A stretch of DNA of 64,000 nucleotides, taken from assembly GCA_047967505.1 (NCBI GenBank), contig CM106538.1. One strand, written 5' to 3'. The translations under genes and the position numbers were made by a program. The notes beneath the pieces were generated by a model. It saw only the letters and a list, made by a program, of their open reading frames with translations. It was not told the origin of the DNA and ran no database searches. This document shows, piece after piece, positions 1-11,232 of this stretch (the first letter of the stretch is position 1; each line of letters starts with the position of its first letter). Source of the DNA: Dipteris shenzhenensis. Taxonomy: Eukaryota; Polypodiophyta; Polypodiopsida; Gleicheniales.

Positions 1-880
1 TGTATGTAGGATTAACAAAACTGATAGATCATAGATATATGCAAGGCCTTCGAAGATATCTCTTTGGCCAACATTATTTATCCTTGCCATTTGAAAGCAT
101 ACTTTAATGGCTAGATATTGGCGTGTATCTCAATTACATCTTCTGTTTGAAGGGACCTTGTGGAAGGGATGTAACCCACACATAGGCCTATAATACATCG
201 AAGACCTAGTAGGCAAATCATTGGAGAACCCATCAAAAGATACCAAACCACCTTTCATATGGCATCCTTATAACGTGTGCCCTTCACTAAAAGTCCATAA
301 GTTACAATATCTTAAGCCTTATCCACATCATCAAAGAACCATTATGTGGCTACATGTAAAAGGGAAAAATTAGAGGTGTTATGTAGAGCTACCATGGTAA
401 GGCCATAGGAAAGGATCTAAACAAAAGACAATATAGCAAAGAGTTATGAGACCACAATCAGAGAACCACTAAAGGAAGGTAAGGATTATGAATGACCATG
501 GCTTTGTGGGATGAGATCAAAATCACAGCTTCACCTAATTTGGTGCGAAACATTGTCAACTTGACCCGAAGACTCAACGAATTTGCTTGACAGAAGAGCA
601 CCTAAGCTAGTAATTTCCCATAGAAAGCCGACTGTGGGTAGGGCAAAAGGAAGGAAGAAAGCGACCTAGCTGGGGACATAGCAAAGAGGGAGGCATGGAG
701 ATCAGAAGAGGGTTTTAATGTTGGCATACTAACGTTGGAAGTCAATTGGTTGGGATTTGGGCCACTACAAGGCTTGCATGTTACCAATTTGTAGTTTCTT
801 TCTCTAAGAAGATTTGGATTTTAGTCCCTTGATTAATAGCATCATTTTTTGTATGTACACTTGCATAAGTATGTGCATGT
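1..880. other. Unassigned intergenic DNA
   Basis: I see no convincing gene here. Reading frames are short and look random. The composition is moderately AT-rich, without an obvious LTR, primer site or tandem repeat. Confidence 0.4.
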
Positions 881-894
881 CCATGTGTACATAT

Positions 895-990
895 GAATTA
901 TGTGTGTGTGTGTGCGCGCATGCACGCACGTGCGTGCATGCTGGCATATGTGTTTATGTGTGTGCATCTATAATAGTGTGTGTGGGGGTG
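895..990. repeat. TG/CG alternating tract with palindrome
   Basis: A run of alternating purine and pyrimidine (TG repeats passing into CGCGCATGCACGCACG) is followed by more TG-rich DNA. Positions 918-941 form a perfect 24-bp palindrome centred on CACGTG. Such alternation is the classic sequence requirement for Z-DNA. The small ORF over it is a product of the repeat. Confidence 0.8.
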
Positions 991-1019
991 GGGGGTGGGT
1001 TGGGTTTGGGAGGGTTTAC

Positions 1020-1700
1020 ATTAGGTAGGGTAGGGAGTGAAAAAGTGAAAAAATAGAATGAAAATTAAAAGGGATGAATTCGGAACAAATAAGCAGGAAA
1101 AATAGATAAAATAAGAGAAAAGGAAACAAAATAGGAAAATTAGGATAATAGGAAACAAAAATGAGGAAAAGATAGAACTAAATAAAAAGATATTAAAATA
1201 TAAAATATATAAAATTATGAATAATTTGAATAATTAAAGAAAAGAAGGAGAGAGAGTTTAATGAGGGGTATAATAAGGAAAAGTAAGGAAAATAAGAAAA
1301 AGTAAGGAAATTAAGGAAAATTTAAGGAAAACATGGAAAAAAATAGGAAATTTAATTAAAAATTTAAGGAAGATTAGAAATATTAAGGACAATAAGAAAA
1401 AATAGGGAAATTTTTAAGGAAAGTTAATAAACATTAAGGAAAATAGGAGAAATGATTAAGAAAAACTATGAAATTTTAGCAAAATATTAGAAAAAAATTC
1501 TTTGAAAATTTTGGGGGAAATGGGGAGAAAGTATTAGAAAAAATAGGAAAAAAGGGGGAAAGGAATAAGGAAAAATTAGGGAGAATTAAGGAAAGTAGGA
1601 AAAAGTATATAATTTTAGGGGGGAAGAAAAAGGATAAGGGAAAAGAGGAGGGGGGGGTGGGGGGGGGCTAGGGCGGGGAGCTAGAGGAAAAAGGAGAAAG
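1020..1700. repeat. Strand-asymmetric purine-rich tract
   Basis: About 680 bases of the + strand are almost entirely A and G, with T as the main interruption and very little C. Loose repeats of words such as AAGGAAAAT and TAGGAAA recur without a fixed period. It lies just beyond the 3' end of the minus-strand reverse transcriptase relic, so on that element's strand it is pyrimidine-rich. No gene is supported. Confidence 0.7.
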
Positions 1701-1799
1701 GGATAGAAAGTGTGTATGTGTGTGTGTGTGTACCCACCTTTGCCCCAGTAGGGTACATCACATTAGGGAGCATAGTAGGTCATCACCTAGTGTGATGAC

Positions 1800-2719
1800 C
1801 TACTGTCTACCCAAAAGGGAAATAAGTTTAAGCAAATTTAGTTTAAGTTGGGGAAAAGTATTGGAAGAGATGTACTCGTGGATGATTTTTCTAATTTTGT
1901 GAGGTTGGAAGCCATTGTGTTTGCAAATGTCAATAAGAACGGAAGTGAAAAAGGGCTTCAAATGTGTCAAAACAAGAATAGAGAATGGGAAGGACAAAGG
2001 TTAGGTAGACTTTGTAGGCAGAGGAAAGGGGTCTCTTACTATGACAACTTGGGAAAATTAAGAAGTTTTTTCTTCCAAACAAAAGTGGTAAAGGATTCTT
2101 CAAGGAAGGGAGGAGAAAGAGTAATGTGTGTGCTTAGGATAGTGGTAGAGAGGCCGATAAGATTTTGATTAGTGTCGACAAAGGATGAGGAAAGACTACA
2201 TTTAAGAGAGATAATGTGTAGTGGATAAATGGTAAAGGGGTCATTTTCATGGAGTGGCCTAGAAGGGTCATGAAATTTTGTAATGATAGGATTATTAATG
2301 AAGAAAATGCCGTCAACATATCTGAAGATTAAAAGGAAGAGGGAAAGGAAATGGGAATGACCAAGTCATGCTAGTCTTTTTATGACTTTGAATTCGAATG
2401 AGGTAAGATAAAGGTGACACCAAAGAGGTGAACAAGAGAAACCCATAGGGATACCTTTGGTTTCGGTCCAATAACGTGGGCCAACCTGAATGATACAAGA
2501 GTCAAACATGAGGCTGTTGTAACTAAGAAAGGTGTCAAAGCAGTAGAGTGTTGTAACCTTTTTTGTTTTAGTGACGTAGAGACAACCGTTTTTTAGGAAG
2601 AATCCTTTGAAACCTAGTTTAGTAGCAAGCTTGCAAAAGTAAGAGAGAGAATCCATGAGACTGAGTACACGTGAGATTGGGAAGGTTACAGGAACTGTGA
2701 GGAAGTATAAGGGAATCAA
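1800..2719 (-). pseudogene. Penelope-like reverse transcriptase relic
   Basis: This minus-strand frame shows reverse transcriptase blocks in the right order. At 2441-2455 is GIPMG, inside TKGIPMGFSCSP, followed by an LY-x4-E segment. After one in-frame TGA (about 2366) comes FRYVDGIFFINNP, with YVDG at 2309-2320 where an active enzyme has YVDD. Next is an IYP-x2-I/L-x-LK segment and, in another frame near 1800-1997, a thumb-like stretch with HNGFQPHKIRKII. GIPMG plus RYxDD plus IYP is typical of Penelope-like elements. Gypsy, Copia and L1 enzymes have different wording here. The frame from 2719 to about 2043 is open except for that one stop, which fits a CGA-to-TGA change. No GIY-YIG endonuclease was seen. 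The final catalytic Asp is Gly and several frames are needed, so it is inactive. The family call comes from motifs alone. Confidence 0.55.
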
Positions 2720-2883
2720 GACTGTTAGAAATGGATTTTAGTGTGAATAGGGGATCAGTTAGGGGTAAAAATTCATGTGAGTTTATTCTAACTAGGGTGA
2801 GTTTTCATACTAGAGATATTTGCAAAGGACAATGGGAGTTTGGAAGCTTTATCCAATCCAGTGATAAGCACATGGTTTGAAAG

Positions 2884-5086
2884 CTAGTTTACTTCATCAA
2901 TAAGAGTTTTGTTTTCTAGAATGGATTGTTGGCCTTTAAGGTTGGGGAAATGAAAGAAAAATATTATCCCAAAAAGATGGCAAAATAGTGAGTCGTAAGA
3001 GGTGTGATCCAAGTTGAGAGTAAGGCAAACATCTTGGAAAGCAAGAGTAAGTGATTGAAGTGCGGCATGGGGATATAAGGGGGTAATGGGGATTGTTGAG
3101 GCCAAAGAGTATGTGAGAATTGAAGAAAGGATGATGAAAGAAGTTAGGGTCAGAGGTGCAAAAGTGAAATTTATCATAAAAAGTTTGAGAAAAGGTTTGA
3201 ATATCTTAAGTGAGTTACAATGACAATGGAGATAAAGGAATTAGCTAAGAAAGTGAGTTTGGGCTTGTAGAGTAAGGATCTAAAAGGTGGAATCTACTTC
3301 CAACTAAAGGATAAAGAGTCAAAAGTGTGGATAATGTCAGTCTCAATGCTAAAGTGTAAAAGAAGTGTATCTCTAAAAAGAGACTTAGGGGGAATTTTAG
3401 TTAAAATTTCATTTGAATAGAGAACACGAAAGTACTTCAAACTTTTATCCTTTGGAACTGAGTGAAATTGAGATAACCCATTATTGAGTATTTTGGTGGT
3501 ATGTACCTCGGGCATGTTGGAGGGAGTGCTCTTCCAAACCAAGAAGTCACAGAAGATCAATGTTTATCCCAGTCAGAGAAGACCAAGAAGTCAGACAAGA
3601 TCAATGTTTAGCGCAATCGATGGAGTAGTGTGAGGTATCATCATTATCTAGTACTTTTCTTTTGGGAGCAAAGGTGGCAAAAGAGTCCGGTTGGGAATCT
3701 TTTACATGAGAGGTGAGAGAGGGATTGCTAAGTGGGGAAGAAGGGATAGTTTTTTGAAATTTAGGGGAGTATTTTGGGGGGAAGCTATGTCTTCTTTTGG
3801 GTGGAGGGGGTTTGAGTTTAGAAGTAGAGTAAAGGGAAATAATATTGAGGGCTAAAGAGGGACTGGGAGGTTGAGAAAGGAGAAAGGGAGGGATTTCAAC
3901 GGAGGGGATTTCCTGTTTCAAGGAATAGGATCCTGAAGTGGTAAAAGGTGACGAGAGAAGATGACCTCTTTGGGTAACTGTGACATCCAGTTTAGGAAGG
4001 CAACAAATTATGCTTGTAAGGAACTAATAGGGAAAAAAATGTCAATATGGTTGAGCATGTACCAACATGATCAAGCCAGAGGATAGAGGATTTGCACGAC
4101 ATGTTCATCTTTTTTATGAGGCAGGTACAGTTTATATATGGCCTGAAGACGTTCCAACAATTCTTGACATAATAATTTTCATATTTGTTTGAAGAGCTAG
4201 CATCATTACGATTAGCACCTTTTGAGCAAAAGAATACTTATTTGGTGAGGCCACATCTGGAGTGGTTAATAGAGTTTAGGAAAAAATAGGTGTTAAAGAA
4301 GTAGTTCGAGTTAAGATGTTGAAGTCCTCGATAGGCATCTTCCTTGCAAATATCAGCCTCTTTAGATGAAAGGTTGCAAATGAAAGCAAGGGGCTAGATG
4401 GAAAAAGGTGCTAGAAAGAAGAGCACCAAATCTTATGATTGACAGAGAGAACTTTCATTTCAATGTGTCTAGGAGGAAGAAGGGGCACACAAGAAGTGAG
4501 ATTTTTGAGTTCTCTACTATCAAGAGGTTTAGGAGGCTACAAGAGACATTGGGAAAGGGATTCAAAGGACGATTTGTCTTAAGGGGATAAGAGATCAAGG
4601 TTAATGAAGCTGTGAAGATTGCTATTGGAAGGGGCTAGACCAGTGGGGATGGGGAGGGGAGAAGCATCGTTGAGAACAAGGATAGCTATTTGCGAGGCTA
4701 GGAATGATAGAATGATACTTGTTTAAAGTACTAGTATCATTGAGATTTATGGCAGCAAGGTTTGAGGCAACTCTTTCAAGTGTGTCAAGGGCACCATCAC
4801 TTTTGCTATGCAAGAATTTTACGAGTTTAACCCAATCATTGAGGGAGAGAGTTTTGATGGGTAGCGGAGAGTTTTTAGAAATAGATTCGAGGTCACGAGT
4901 TCTAATAAAGGCAAAGAAATCAAGTTGCTGAAAACAAGAAAGTACCGCTTGGGAGGTGAGTGGGCTGTTGAGAGATTTGGACTGGAGTGTAGGATCCCTG
5001 GAATACTTCTGAAAGGACAAGAAGAGGATTAGCAAAACATTTAATGGAAAATTTAAGTAAATAAAAAGTTTAATGAAAGGAGTCAA
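2884..5086 (-). pseudogene. Possible upstream part of the Penelope-like ORF
   Basis: Upstream of the reverse transcriptase blocks on the same strand are several moderately long open stretches (2884-3177, 3294-3560, 3601-3921 and 4622-5086) in different frames. They have coding-like composition: Lys, Ser and Leu rich, with a Pro/Ser-rich linker around 3720-3900. The longest, of 154 residues, carries NDWVKLVKFLHSKSDGALD, which I do not recognise. Penelope-like proteins have a long N-terminal region before the fingers, so one degraded gene is a reasonable reading. No conserved motif proves it; unrelated open frames remain possible. Confidence 0.25.
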
Positions 5087-5379
5087 GAAGCCAAAAAGTC
5101 TTTAATGACTTAAGTGTGCTATGTGCACTGGTCCATAGTTATACGGGAAAGGACGTGTGTGGAAGACAAGACAAAACCCCTTTGCATAGTGTGACAAAAG
5201 AGCAAGGACAATGGAGTAGAAATAGAAACTTATAGAGTTAAGGGAAAGCTTGAACAAGTAGGTAAATACTTTCTAATATTTATAAAAAGTTAACAAGAGT
5301 TTGGTCATAAAGTCAAAATGATTTCGCTAAAATTGCAAAAAATGCAACGGAATCTTTCAGAGATTCTGACATATTTGAA

Positions 5380-5690
5380 GATTTTGTCAAGCTCTTAGGA
5401 TTTGACACGTGTCCGACATGTGGAGGATAAGCCTACACATAGGCTGACATGTGGCAGCCAATCTTCACCTACCACATTAGTAGACCCTACCAAGGTACCA
5501 CATCATCAGTCTCAGCATGCCACATCATCGTTGGACTCGTGGACCAGCCACATCATCAACTGACTCAACCTACCATGTCGTCCTCTAGAGGCCATGTCAC
5601 CCTGTCCAGTTAGCTTGCCAGCTCATCCAAGCCATGTCATCAGTGACACCTTAGCTACTGCCACATCAACATTACCACGTGGCAATCACC
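5380..5690. repeat. Dispersed CCACATCATC-type motif cluster
   Basis: The words CCACATCATC, CCATGTCATC and the palindromic ACATGT/CACGTG type recur about every 25-45 bases (for example near 5500, 5520, 5550, 5635 and 5665). The pattern resembles subrepeats in the U3 part of a plant LTR. It precedes a Copia-type gag by about 1.1 kb, so it may be that element's LTR, but no second LTR copy is visible to define the ends. Confidence 0.4.
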
Positions 5691-5872
5691 CCGTGCTTGG
5701 TACTCTTACCTCTCCACAGGCACATTGTGCATGTTGCATATGATCCCTGCTGCAACCTAAGCACAATGCCTCATAGGCATAGCTCTTCACAAGTGCACAC
5801 TCTGCATGTGACTAAGTGCCACATCACCCTTTTTGCCCCTCCACCTAGATCAAGCCGTATCTCTTGATCTAG

Positions 5873-6288
5873 GAAGAATTTGAGGGTGCTCCAAAAATTA
5901 AAAATGCTTGATTTTTTGTGCTCTATGCGTTCATCACATCACATGCACATTTTGGTGCAAGTATCACACACTTTGGAGCCTTAACAACAAATCCACTTCT
6001 TGCATGCACATCAGCCTCTACATCAACGCATCTGACCCAACACCTAAAACGAACAAAGACAAGGAATTATTTGCTGCTAAGAAGAATTTGAGGGCGCTCC
6101 AAAAATGAAAAATGCTTGATTTTTTATGCTCTATGCGTTCGTCACATCACATGCACATTTTGGTGCAAGTATCACACACTTTGGAGCCTTGATGACAAAT
6201 CCACTCCTTGCATGCACATCAGCCTCTACATCAATGTATCTGACCCAACACCTAAAACAAACAAAGAAAAGGAATTATTTGCTGCTTT
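5873..6288 (+). repeat. Direct tandem duplication, 208-bp period
   Basis: Two head-to-tail copies (5873-6080 and 6081-6288) both start GAAGAATTTGAGGG and share nearly the whole unit, with only scattered substitutions. The second runs on into GCTTTTTCATTGC. The unit lies in the LTR or leader region upstream of the gag at 6815. Confidence 0.85.
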
Positions 6289-6814
6289 TTCATTGCTCGA
6301 CGGTTGGTCTAGATCTAGATCAAAGTACACTAGACCTAGATCAAAGTACATTAAATCATCAATAGCCGGAGAGAACTCCAAAGCAGCCAATCGAACTTAT
6401 GCCCAAAAATTCCCAAATAGTACTTACTTGGAGTCTCCCTTTGCTCACATGCAGTTTCGCATCATTACATTTCCTTAAACCCGACGTTCCATAGTTTAGT
6501 GAGCAAAGTTTAGAGTGTTCAAAGGCATTGATCGATTGATGAGAGTTCATATTGCACATGATTTGATTTTACACATACATGCCATCACTGTAAAGCCTAT
6601 TTGGCTATTTTTCGACATTGTGCACATCATTAAGCCTTGTAAAACCTCTTGGCTATTCCCGGCATCATTTGTGCCACAAGCCTTGTAACAGAGATTGGAT
6701 TATATCTTGTAGTTCTATCTTCAAAGATAGTTCAGATTGCACTAGATATAGATAGTGTATTGTAGTTGATTCAAACAAGGATTTTCATACCACTTTGAGT
6801 ACATTTCTTACACC

Positions 6815-7825
6815 ATGTCTACCACTAGCAACCTCAATTCGGAGGCATCTGCAAACCTAGACAATTCCAACTACGGCACATGGAAATACCAAATGGAGAC
6901 CATTCTTGTACTTTAAGACAAATGGGAATATGTCGATGGGTATACACCTAGACCATTTGACGATCCAGCCAATAGTAGCTCCACTCCCACTTTTGCCCCT
7001 GGCAGCATCAACATCGGGATCTATAGTTGCACCACCAGAATCGGCACTTGCAATAGATCTTGCCATTGCCCGAGCACAAGCAGAATGGGACAAGAAAGAC
7101 AAATATGCATATTATTTGATCGAGTAGAATGTGCAAGATGTCATGCTTGGGCAACTCAACACAGTCAAGACATCAAAAGAAGCATGCGATATGTTCACAG
7201 CTCTCTATGAGTCTTAAAACACTTCCAAGATTCACACTAAGAAACCAAATAAACCAAAGTTTTTGCAACAACAAATGAAATTGGTCATGCTTACGTACTC
7301 AGAATCAAGGATTATAATAATCAACTGGCAGCAGTAGGAGAGACCATGAATCCCACAGAAATGGTTAGTCATCCTGAATGGAATAGGAGAGGGGTACGAG
7401 AATCTAGTCCAGATTATTGCCATTTAATGGCAAATTCCAACACTGGAAGAGCTATAGTCAGTGTTACTTGGCAAAGAACTCAAGATGCAAGCTATTCATG
7501 CATGTAAAGGTCATTCCAATGATCAAGCATTCAGAGCTTCAGATAGAAGTAGAGGTAGAGGCAGAGGCAAAGGCAGAGGAAGAGGTAGATCATTTCAGCG
7601 AAGGGGTCATCATCAGCACAACAAAGTCCTCAGTAAAATCAACATCAACATCATCCTCAATAGCATCAACATCACCAACCAAGAGAAATCATTCCAACCG
7701 AGGAATATTCCAAGGATGAGGGAATGCATCCACCAATGTGTCAAACATTCAGTGCAATTACTATCATAAGTTTGGACATTATGAAAGAGATTGCCATAAG
7801 AAGCAATACGACCAAGGTGGTTAAT
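6815..7825 (+). pseudogene. Copia-type gag relic
   Basis: The start at 6815 reads MSTTSNLNSEASANLD, then YGTWKYQMETIL, matching the opening of Ty1/Copia gag proteins (W-x2-M-x3-L). The frame breaks several times before an Arg/Gly-rich stretch (about 7540-7620). A zinc knuckle follows at about 7752-7793, CNYYHKFGHYERDC, whose second cysteine is tyrosine. No protease or integrase follows; the sequence passes into pyrimidine-rich DNA near 7850. It is a truncated, inactive fragment. Confidence 0.65.
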
Positions 7826-7849
7826 CCAGCAGCAATCAAGGGAATTTTC

Positions 7850-8290
7850 TTTTTATATCTCTCCTTAAATACTTTTTTGATCTCTCCTTAAAACCTTTCT
7901 ATATCTCTCTTTAAAATGCATCTCCCTTAAACCCCCTTTATCTCTCTTTAGTTTTAATCTTTCCCTATTAGTCTTATAGTAATTAAATGCTTGCATAAGT
8001 TTCTTTATTCTTCATCTGTTAACTTATTACCCTACAGTTTCCAAATATTATTTTAACCTCTTCTTAAGCTTTCATTCCCCCGTCTTTTTCCCATATTTTT
8101 CTCCCTATTTTTAATATTTTCCCCATTTTTAATATGCCTCTCCTTACCACCCCCTCTTTTTATTCCCCCATTTCAATATGTTTCTCTTCATGTCCCCCTT
8201 TTATATCTATGTACTTATTATCTCTCCTATTAATCTTCGTATAATTTAATACTCACCTTGAATTTTTTTGGATTTATTTCTCATTATTTT
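7850..8290. repeat. Pyrimidine-rich degenerate tract
   Basis: The + strand is dominated by C and T, with recurring words such as ATCTCTCCTTAAA and TCTCTCTTTA, and is poor in G. It is roughly the strand-complement in character of the purine tract at 1020-1700. No gene is seen. Confidence 0.55.
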
Positions 8291-9690
8291 CATCATGGTT
8301 ACTTCAAATAGCTTTACACTCATAAGTTCTCACTAAGCTTGACTAGTTTGTGGTTTTTTATTGTGGCCTCAATAACAAGGTAGTGGCATTTATGGCACCT
8401 GCCTTACTAAAGGTTTAAACTAGTTTTTACCCATTTTTTCGTGTTGGAAGGTGGCAGGTATGCAGACTCCCCTCTTTAATAAAAGCGATGCTTGCCATGA
8501 CTTTTGCAAGCTCAAATTCAACGTTTTAGTCGACATTATAGTTCAGGCTCTGTCATCATATTTTGAAGCGCTTGTTAGAGGTGGCTCATGGGCTATGAAA
8601 GCTGTTTTCATTAGAGGCGATGCTTTGGAGCAGAGGCTGCTGGAGAGTCACATTAGTTAGTTGTTGTAGAGACAATCTGTGTTGTTTGTAGCCGTCTGTG
8701 TTTTCTGGAAGGGTTCGCCTATCATTAGGAGATGGATCTTTGAGGTTTAAGGTTGTTCATGGATGCTGGAGCAGTGGGCTGTGTAGCCTGGTAGGAGCCT
8801 TCATTGCCCAGCTAAGTCCATATGGGTCTCAGGGTTGTGGAGCAGATGTGTGGAGTCATTTAGTTGGCCGGTAAAGCTGCTGTTGGGTGAGTCACTGTTG
8901 GTTGCATGGCTGATGGCGTTGAAGGTAGGCTGAGTAATGGCAGAGTTTGTGGTGTTGCTTTGCTAGTCAGTCAGCCATGGCATGGATGAAGGGTCCGGGT
9001 CATTTGGGAGGCATGCCAAGGTCGCAACGTACTGGAGCTTGGAGATCAATAGTCAACTGGTGCAAGAGCCATTGGGTGATTGAGTCGTTGTCTATGTTGT
9101 AGAGCTAGTGGTTGTAGAAGGCGTTCATTGGAGGTTTGTTGTGACAACTAGGTTGCCAGTTGAAGGAGCTGTTGTAGGGGGTGCTTGGGAGCATGTAAGT
9201 CGATTGGTGGGCTACTTGTATGCAGCTTGTGAGGCATGGTCTACTAAGAGTAGCTTGCTTGATGCTCATTGTCTCGTTAGTTGCTGCTTGTTGCTATATT
9301 GCTCGTAGACATCATTGCTGCCTCTATTGCCTTTGCTTGAACCCTACCCATTCCCTTGTTTTTGGAACAAACACTTCAAGAACGTCTCTATCTCAGTCGA
9401 GGATAAAAAACTCTCTCACTCAAGGAATCTCTCATTAAAAAGGAAAAAAAAACTCTCTCTATTAAAGGAGTAGAGATCACTCCTTAGACTGTCCTGATCT
9501 CTCTCTCTCACACAGAGATTAAAAAAGATGGGACTCTCTCACAACAAAAAATCTATCTCTTTAACCAAAATCCTCTTGAAGGAATAAGCGAATTAAATGG
9601 AAGTAGAAGGAGATTAACACAAATCTCTCAAGAATGAAATCTCACAATCTGTCAATCCCTCTCACAAGGATCTCAATGCCTCAACGAAAG
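8290..9690. other. Unassigned DNA, G/T-rich, with an ACTCTCTC-rich end
   Basis: From about 8440 to 9300 the + strand is G/T-rich with short random ORFs. From about 9380 to 9660 there are many spaced ACTCTCTC and AATCTCTC words separated by A-rich runs. It reads like the internal leader of a retroelement lying to the left of the primer-site remnant at about 9692. No protein family could be recognised. Confidence 0.3.
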
Positions 9691-9707
9691 GCAAGGGAGC
9701 TTTGATA
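9691..9707 (-). other. Remnant LTR-element primer binding site
   Basis: On the minus strand this reads TAGTATCAAAGCTC, close to TGGTATCAGAGC, the sequence complementary to initiator methionine tRNA that follows most plant 5' LTRs. It implies a minus-strand element whose 5' LTR lies to the right (from about 9708) and whose body lies to the left. The LTR's far end cannot be set without a partner copy. Confidence 0.4.
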
Positions 9708-10118
9708 CTATGAATAACTATGGAGAGAGCAGAGGAGAAGAGTGGAGAGGAGGAGAGAGGGCACAGCTAGAGAGCACACCACAAATGAGTAACTGTACAC
9801 TAGATTTAGTTCAAAATGTAGAATATATAAAAACCTCTTTAGGGTTAGAGTTAGGGCATCTAACCCTTTCCTTTATAACACTCTATGTGTTGGTGCTATG
9901 CACAATATTGAACACATGATATGGTTTCTCAACAGGAACTCTAATGGCTCTTAGTGCGTAGGCGTCCAATTGAGCCCGTACTCACTGTCAACGAGGGAGG
10001 TGGAAACAACAAGGGTAGAGTAGTGTGAAGTTAACGAGGTTGCATGGCACTTAAATAACTAGTGGCTACTTACATAGATTCCCAACTAGAACTAGCATGG
10101 TGGTTGTTATTTTGTATA

Positions 10119-10121
<3 letters not shown>

Positions 10122-10154
<33 letters not shown>
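10122..10154. repeat. (CT)n microsatellite
   Basis: An uninterrupted CT dinucleotide run of about 33 bases. Confidence 0.9.
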
Positions 10155-10156
<2 letters not shown>

Positions 10157-10413
10157 AAAATTAAATAAGATGAAAATGAAAATCAGACTCGCACTTATAT
10201 AGGTCGCAACTAGAACTAGCACAGTGGTTGTTATTTCAACCACCAGGCTTGGAAAAGAATATTTCTTCTATCTATCTCTCTCATAAGATGCAAATGAAAA
10301 TTAGCCAGTTTGCGAGAAAAAATGATGGCCAAATTTTGGCATTGTAAGTCTGACTACTTCTGTCAAAGCATGTGTGTGATGTGCTCCTTGTACTGCTTCC
10401 CATCCTATAAAAA

Positions 10414-10504
10414 GTCTTCTTGTTTTGAGAAACTCTCATGTTATTGTCAAAAGAATGTCACTATAGCAATGGCTTCCTTACTTCTTGTTTGTAACTCGTT
10501 GATT
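10414..10504. repeat. Dispersed 91-bp repeat, copy 1
   Basis: This segment, beginning TCTTCTTGTTTTGAGAAACT, recurs with few differences at 23234-23324 in the same orientation. The flanks of the two copies are unrelated. It may be a piece of a larger mobile element family. Confidence 0.75.
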
Positions 10505-10662
10505 GAGGGATTAGGCGCACGCGGAGAGACTGGGGCAAGGAGGACAAGGAGGGTGCATGTAGAGAGACCAAGGGTAAGGAGGGCAAGGAGGACAAGGAGG
10601 ACGAGGAGGGCGGGGAGGATGAGGAGGAGCAATAGTAGGATAGGACATTTAGTCGTTTAGTA

Positions 10663-10800
10663 TTTTGGCACTTTTGCCCTTTTATAGTGCATTACTTTAG
10701 TGGATTTGCCAATTTGGAGTTTGGCACTTTTGCCATTTTTATAGCGCATTACTCAGCGGATTTGCCATTTTGGAGTTTGACACTTTTGCCATATGGCAAG
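10663..10800. repeat. Short tandem repeat, about 58-bp unit
   Basis: Two and a third copies of a unit running from TTGGCACTTTTGCC through ATAGCGCATTACT to GATTTGCCATTTTGGAG start near 10665, 10723 and 10780. The array ends exactly where similarity to the Gypsy LTR begins, so it may be the LTR's U3 or the flank. Confidence 0.7.
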
Positions 10801-11076
10801 GTAGGAAACCAAAGGGCTTGATACCACTTGCATTAATGGAGGCCTAAAGGGTTGAGTCTAGGGTAATACCTAGGCTTTAGAAGGTGCACTGGGCAACCCA
10901 AGAGAGGGCTAAGAAGGTTGTGTTAGAAGGGAGGATTCTAGAGGGAACTGAGGTTTAGAGAGAGAGAGAGAGGGAAAAACCTTATGGTAGAATTGGGATG
11001 ACGATGGAGCTCATAGTAAGAATCTAAGGTTGGGTGGTTATTGACTTGGTAGGTCTCTATTGTAGCGGGTATCACA
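10787..11076 (+). mobile_element. 5' LTR (partial) of the Gypsy element
   Basis: Bases 10787-10960 match 15632-15870 in order, sharing words such as TGGAGGCCTAAAGGGTT, TCTAGGGTAATACCTA and GGTGCACTGGGCA. This makes the two segments LTR copies flanking the pol relic. The right edge is placed just before TTGGTATCAAAAGG (11077-11090), a decayed initiator-Met primer site. The copies differ by many substitutions and a gap of roughly 50 bases, so the insertion is old. Confidence 0.6.
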
Positions 11077-11077
11077 T

Positions 11078-11089
11078 TGGTATCAAAAG
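11078..11089 (+). other. Primer binding site of the Gypsy element
   Basis: TGGTATCAAAAG matches the first eight bases of the initiator-Met primer site TGGTATCAGAGC. It lies directly after the LTR and about 140 bases before gag. Confidence 0.55.
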
Positions 11090-11232
11090 GACGTATGATT
11101 CTCAAATTCATATTCCAAGACCTCAAACCAACAACCAAGAAGTAGATAAAATGATTACAAAGAGTGAGGAAGGGGAGAGAAAAGGGAAGGCCATTGTGAA
11201 AGAAGGAACATGAGGATACTCACTAGGACACT

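Noticed and set aside
9836-9860. TTTAGGGTTAGAGTTAGGG, resembling plant telomere repeats
   Set aside because: There are fewer than three irregular units, which is expected by chance. It is not an interstitial telomere.
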